Below, piece by piece: positions 62,010 to 64,000 of a DNA stretch of 64,000 bases. Both the position numbers and the translations under genes were made by a program. This stretch comes from CAWCFV01 sp963794995 (lineage in GTDB: Bacteria; Actinomycetota; Actinomycetes; JACCUZ01). The stretch is from NCBI GenBank assembly GCA_963794995.1, contig CAWCFV010000002.1, forward strand, positions 2,418,001-2,482,000, written 5' to 3'. The notes under the pieces were generated by a model. It was not told where the DNA came from and searched no databases. It saw nothing but the letters and a program-made list of their open reading frames with translations. The stretch's first letter is position 1. Each line of letters opens with the position of its first letter.

Positions 62010-62708
62010 ATGCCCAACGTGAACGACCTCATCGACACCACGGAGATGTACCTCCGCACGATCTTCGAGCTGGAGGAGGAGGGTGTCGTCCCGCTGCGCG
62101 CCCGGATCGCCGAGCGGCTCGGGCAGTCCGGCCCGACGGTGTCCCAGACGGTGGCCCGGATGGAGCGGGACGGGCTGCTCAGCGTCGAGGGCGACCGGCA
62201 CCTCGAGCTCAGTCCGCACGGCCGGGTGCTGGCGACCCGGGTCATGCGCAAGCACCGGCTCGCCGAGTGCCTCCTCGTGGAGGTCATCGGCCTCGAGTGG
62301 GAGCTCGTCCACGAGGAGGCCTGCCGCTGGGAGCACGTCATCTCCGAGACCGTCGAGCGCCGGCTGCTCGAGGTGCTCGGCCACCCCACCGTGTCGCCCT
62401 ACGGCAACCCGATCCCCGGGCTGGAGGAGCTGGGCGAGCAGGACGGCGACCCGCTGGGCGACACCGAGGCCCTCATGTCGCTCGACCAGGTCGTCGCCGG
62501 TTCCGGGTCACCGGTCGTCGTACGCCGGCTCGCCGAGCCGCTGCAGGGCGACACCGCGCTGATGTCGCGGCTGCGCCGGGCCGGCGTGCGCCCGGGGGCC
62601 TCGATCACCGTGGGTCCGTCGGCGGACGGCGTCCTGGTCGGCTCCGGCGGGGAGTCGACCGAGCTCAGCGCGGCGGTCGCCGCGCACGTCTTCGTCACGG
62701 CGCGGTAG
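62010..62708 (+). CDS. ideR: Iron-dependent repressor IdeR/DtxR family
   Basis: 232 residues from ATG 62010; GTG 62019 would give a start matching M. tuberculosis IdeR. The N-terminal winged helix VNDLIDTTEMYLRTIFELEEEG and RIAERLGQSGPTVSQTVARMERDGLL is nearly identical to IdeR. The metal ligands are kept: Met of TTEM, Cys-x2-Glu-His in EEACRWEHV, the His-x3-Glu of KHRLAE, and E-x2-Q in LAEPLQGD. An SH3-like third domain ends the protein. It represses iron uptake genes when Fe(II) is bound. No iron box was seen in the window, so its targets lie elsewhere. Confidence 0.94.
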   Translation: MPNVNDLIDTTEMYLRTIFELEEEGVVPLRARIAERLGQSGPTVSQTVARMERDGLLSVEGDRHLELSPHGRVLATRVMRKHRLAECLLVEVIGLEWELVHEEACRWEHVISETVERRLLEVLGHPTVSPYGNPIPGLEELGEQDGDPLGDTEALMSLDQVVAGSGSPVVVRRLAEPLQGDTALMSRLRRAGVRPGASITVGPSADGVLVGSGGESTELSAAVAAHVFVTAR

Positions 62709-62757
62709 TCCGCCGGTCCGACCTCCGCCGGGCCACCTGCGTGAGAGGGTCGGGGGC

Positions 62758-63063
62758 ATGCGCACCGTCACCGTCCACGAGCTCAAGGGCGTCCTCGACG
62801 AGGGCGGTGCCGTCGTCGTCGACGTACGCGAGCCCGACGAGTACGCGCAGGGCCACGTGCCCGGCGCCCGCCTCGCGCCGCTGCACACCGTGCCGTCCCT
62901 GGTCGGTGAGCTGCCGCTGGACCAGCCGGTCTACCTCGTCTGTGCCGTCGGCGGCCGCAGCGCGCAGGCCGCGGCCTTCCTGGCCCAGCACGGCGTGGAC
63001 GCGGTGAACGTCGACGGCGGCACGCGGGACTGGCAGGAGGCCGGCTACCCGGTCGAGGGCTGA
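62758..63063 (+). CDS. Single-domain rhodanese
   Basis: 101 residues. VVVDVREPDEYAQGHVPGARLAPL is the rhodanese CH2A region; the active-site loop is VCAVGGRS with the catalytic Cys. It transfers sulfane sulfur from thiosulfate or a persulfide to a thiol or other acceptor. It is 49 nt after ideR and may be transcribed with it. The partner is unknown. Confidence 0.92.
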   Translation: MRTVTVHELKGVLDEGGAVVVDVREPDEYAQGHVPGARLAPLHTVPSLVGELPLDQPVYLVCAVGGRSAQAAAFLAQHGVDAVNVDGGTRDWQEAGYPVEG

Positions 63064-63174
63064 CCGCCCTGGGACGGGTCGCCCCGGGCCAGGCCACGAC
63101 CGGGCAAGGGGTGGGTCGAAGGGGGTGCCTTTGCACCGATCTGTGCTCGTCGGCGACTCGCGGGCCGGGCGGGC

Positions 63175-63204
63175 TTGGAATCGGCCGTGTCCGTCCCGTA
63201 ACCT
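63175..63204 (+). promoter_or_regulatory. Promoter ahead of the c-di-AMP riboswitch
   Basis: TTGGAA (63175-63180), 18 nt, TAACCT (63199-63204). The transcript would start near 63211, about 30 nt before the riboswitch core. Confidence 0.5.
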
Positions 63205-63239
63205 TCTTTCCGCCTCCCCCGGACGGGGGTGGGCGCACG

Positions 63240-63412
63240 TGCGGCCGCCGAGTCCTGCCCCGCGCGCGCAGTCGGACAAGAGCCGCCTGGCAGGAGCGGG
63301 GGACCCACGTACGTGGTCCTCGAAGAGGTCCTTGGGGTGAAGTCGCACCGGTCCTGACCGGAGCGACCGGGCACTTTCCCGCCCGAACCCGACAGCTCAC
63401 CTCGTAGGCGTG
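63240..63412 (+). ncRNA. c-di-AMP riboswitch (ydaO-yuaA motif)
   Basis: The conserved ydaO blocks appear in order: CCGAGTCCTGCC, GGACAAGAGCCGCC with its mate GGCAGGAGCGGGGGACCCA, TTGGGGTGAAGTCG, and GCCCGAACCCGACAGCTCACC...GTAGGCG. Spacing and sequence fit actinobacterial examples, which usually control NlpC/P60 or Rpf cell-wall hydrolases. Here it sits 15 nt before such a gene. Ligand-bound ydaO RNAs normally turn expression off. Together with the promoter it accounts for 63064-63427. Confidence 0.88.
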
Positions 63413-63427
63413 GGAGAGGAACGACGC

Positions 63428-64000
63428 TTGTCCAAGCACCGCCGGCCGACGCGTGTCCAGCGCCTCGGCTCCTTCGCCGCCAACAGCCCCCTGCAGCTCA
63501 GCATCGCCGCGGGCGTCGCCGGGACGATGACCGTCACCGGCACCGTGGTCGCGGTCGCCGCCGACTCCAGCACCGGCGAGCGCCCCCAGCGCAGCACCGA
63601 GCGGTCCTCGGCGCCGGCGTTCGTGCGCGACGCCGCGGACGTCGCGGCCGCCTCCACCCAGGCCTCGCTGCACGCGGCCGTCGACCAGGCCAGGCAGGAC
63701 CGCCGCGAGGCCATCGCCCGGGCCAAGGCCCGAGCCGAGCGCAAGGCCGCGCTGGCCAAGAAGCGCGCCGCCGAGAAGCGGGCGGCCGAGAAGCGCGCCG
63801 CCGAGGCCCGGACCTTCACCGCGGCCACCCGCGGTGTCGAGCGGATGAGCGCCTCGGCCGCCAACGCGCTGCAGATCGCGCGCGCCGCTGCCTCCGGCGC
63901 GTACTACACCCACGGTGGCTCCGGCCCCAGCGGCTTCGACTGCTCCGGGTTCACCGCCTACGTGTTCGGCAAGATGGGCATCTCGCTGCCGCACTCGTCC
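63428..64000 (+). CDS. Secreted NlpC/P60 cell-wall hydrolase (3' end outside window)
   Basis: 191 residues are seen. The TTG start has GGGAGAGGA nine bases upstream. A basic N-terminus (SKHRRPTRVQRL) and a hydrophobic segment (about 22-45) form a signal anchor. Residues about 75-130 are a highly charged Ala/Lys/Arg/Glu coiled coil. The NlpC/P60 domain begins near residue 146 with the catalytic Cys172 in GFDCSGF; its His residues lie beyond the window. The enzyme would cleave peptidoglycan stem peptides. The upstream c-di-AMP riboswitch indicates control by DisA-derived c-di-AMP. Confidence 0.92.
   Translation, partial: MSKHRRPTRVQRLGSFAANSPLQLSIAAGVAGTMTVTGTVVAVAADSSTGERPQRSTERSSAPAFVRDAADVAAASTQASLHAAVDQARQDRREAIARAKARAERKAALAKKRAAEKRAAEKRAAEARTFTAATRGVERMSASAANALQIARAAASGAYYTHGGSGPSGFDCSGFTAYVFGKMGISLPHSS

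Noticed and set aside
62010..62018. Iron-box operator for IdeR autoregulation near its start
   Set aside because: No 19-bp TTAGGTTAGSCTAACCTAA-like palindrome is present in the 95-nt upstream gap.

Overview
The window is a very high-GC stretch (above 70% G+C by eye), with frequent GTG starts and many ATGA/GTGA gene overlaps. It comes from an actinobacterium. Several blocks match conserved actinobacterial neighbourhoods known from Mycobacterium tuberculosis or Streptomyces: clpC ... mutY, disA, radA; ppx, sugar-phosphate isomerase, proC; and DUF3027, DUF2530, NCS2 permease, serC, citrate synthase 2. A PIG-L/LmbE deacetylase and a DinB-type mycothiol-dependent isomerase suggest a mycothiol producer. 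The che genes suggest a motile cell. Geodermatophilaceae or a close relative is my best guess; this is an inference from gene content only.

Layout. 1-6.5 kb: cell-envelope glycosyltransferase genes, then mostly minus-strand metabolic genes (VOC protein, flavin oxidase, LmeA-like lipid binder, divergent SDR, GNAT) and a DhaM gene remnant. 6.5-12 kb: clpC with a ClgR/SigH-type control region, then a GT4 glycosyltransferase-sulfotransferase pair. 11.8-16.4 kb (minus): DUF2203, DsrE, a three-gene ABC exporter and mutY. 16.5-19.5 kb: cheB-cheR-cheW. 19.5-23.9 kb (minus): disA, radA, a PIG-L deacetylase and a Cys-rich protein. 24-34.4 kb: ppx/gppA, isomerase, methyltransferase, DUF1905, DUF2157, a TetR-controlled ABC exporter, MFS permease, proline dehydrogenase, proC and a HAD phosphatase. 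34.4-41.1 kb (minus): two tandem secreted metallophosphoesterases (one frameshifted), an aldo/keto reductase and an MFS permease. 41-55 kb: DUF3027, DUF4383, DUF2530, NCS2 permease, GAF-EAL protein, paired fluoride channels, MarR-MFS, a frameshifted sarcosine-oxidase-like gene, thpR and a 27-residue membrane peptide. 55-64 kb: MFS, serC, citA, pdxH, hotdog protein, winged-helix protein, an IdeR/DtxR regulator, rhodanese, and a c-di-AMP riboswitch ahead of an NlpC/P60 hydrolase cut by the window end.

Stretches over 300 bases without an intact gene: 1854-2188 (DhaM remnant plus hairpin), 51560-51877 (9-bp tandem repeat plus aldo/keto reductase remnant), 59598-60106 (two identical 88-nt palindromic repeats plus a long hairpin) and 63064-63427 (promoter plus riboswitch). 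I saw no tRNA, rRNA, CRISPR array, insertion sequence or prophage.

Common themes. (i) Two families of short palindromic repeats sit just after gene ends; one diverged copy overlaps the start of an ABC permease gene. (ii) At least eight genes show TAnnnT exactly 6-7 nt before an ATG/GTG, the signature of leaderless transcription. (iii) The c-di-AMP synthase DisA and a probable c-di-AMP-sensing riboswitch occur in the same window. (iv) Two genes carry clusters of single-base indels, either recent decay or assembly error.
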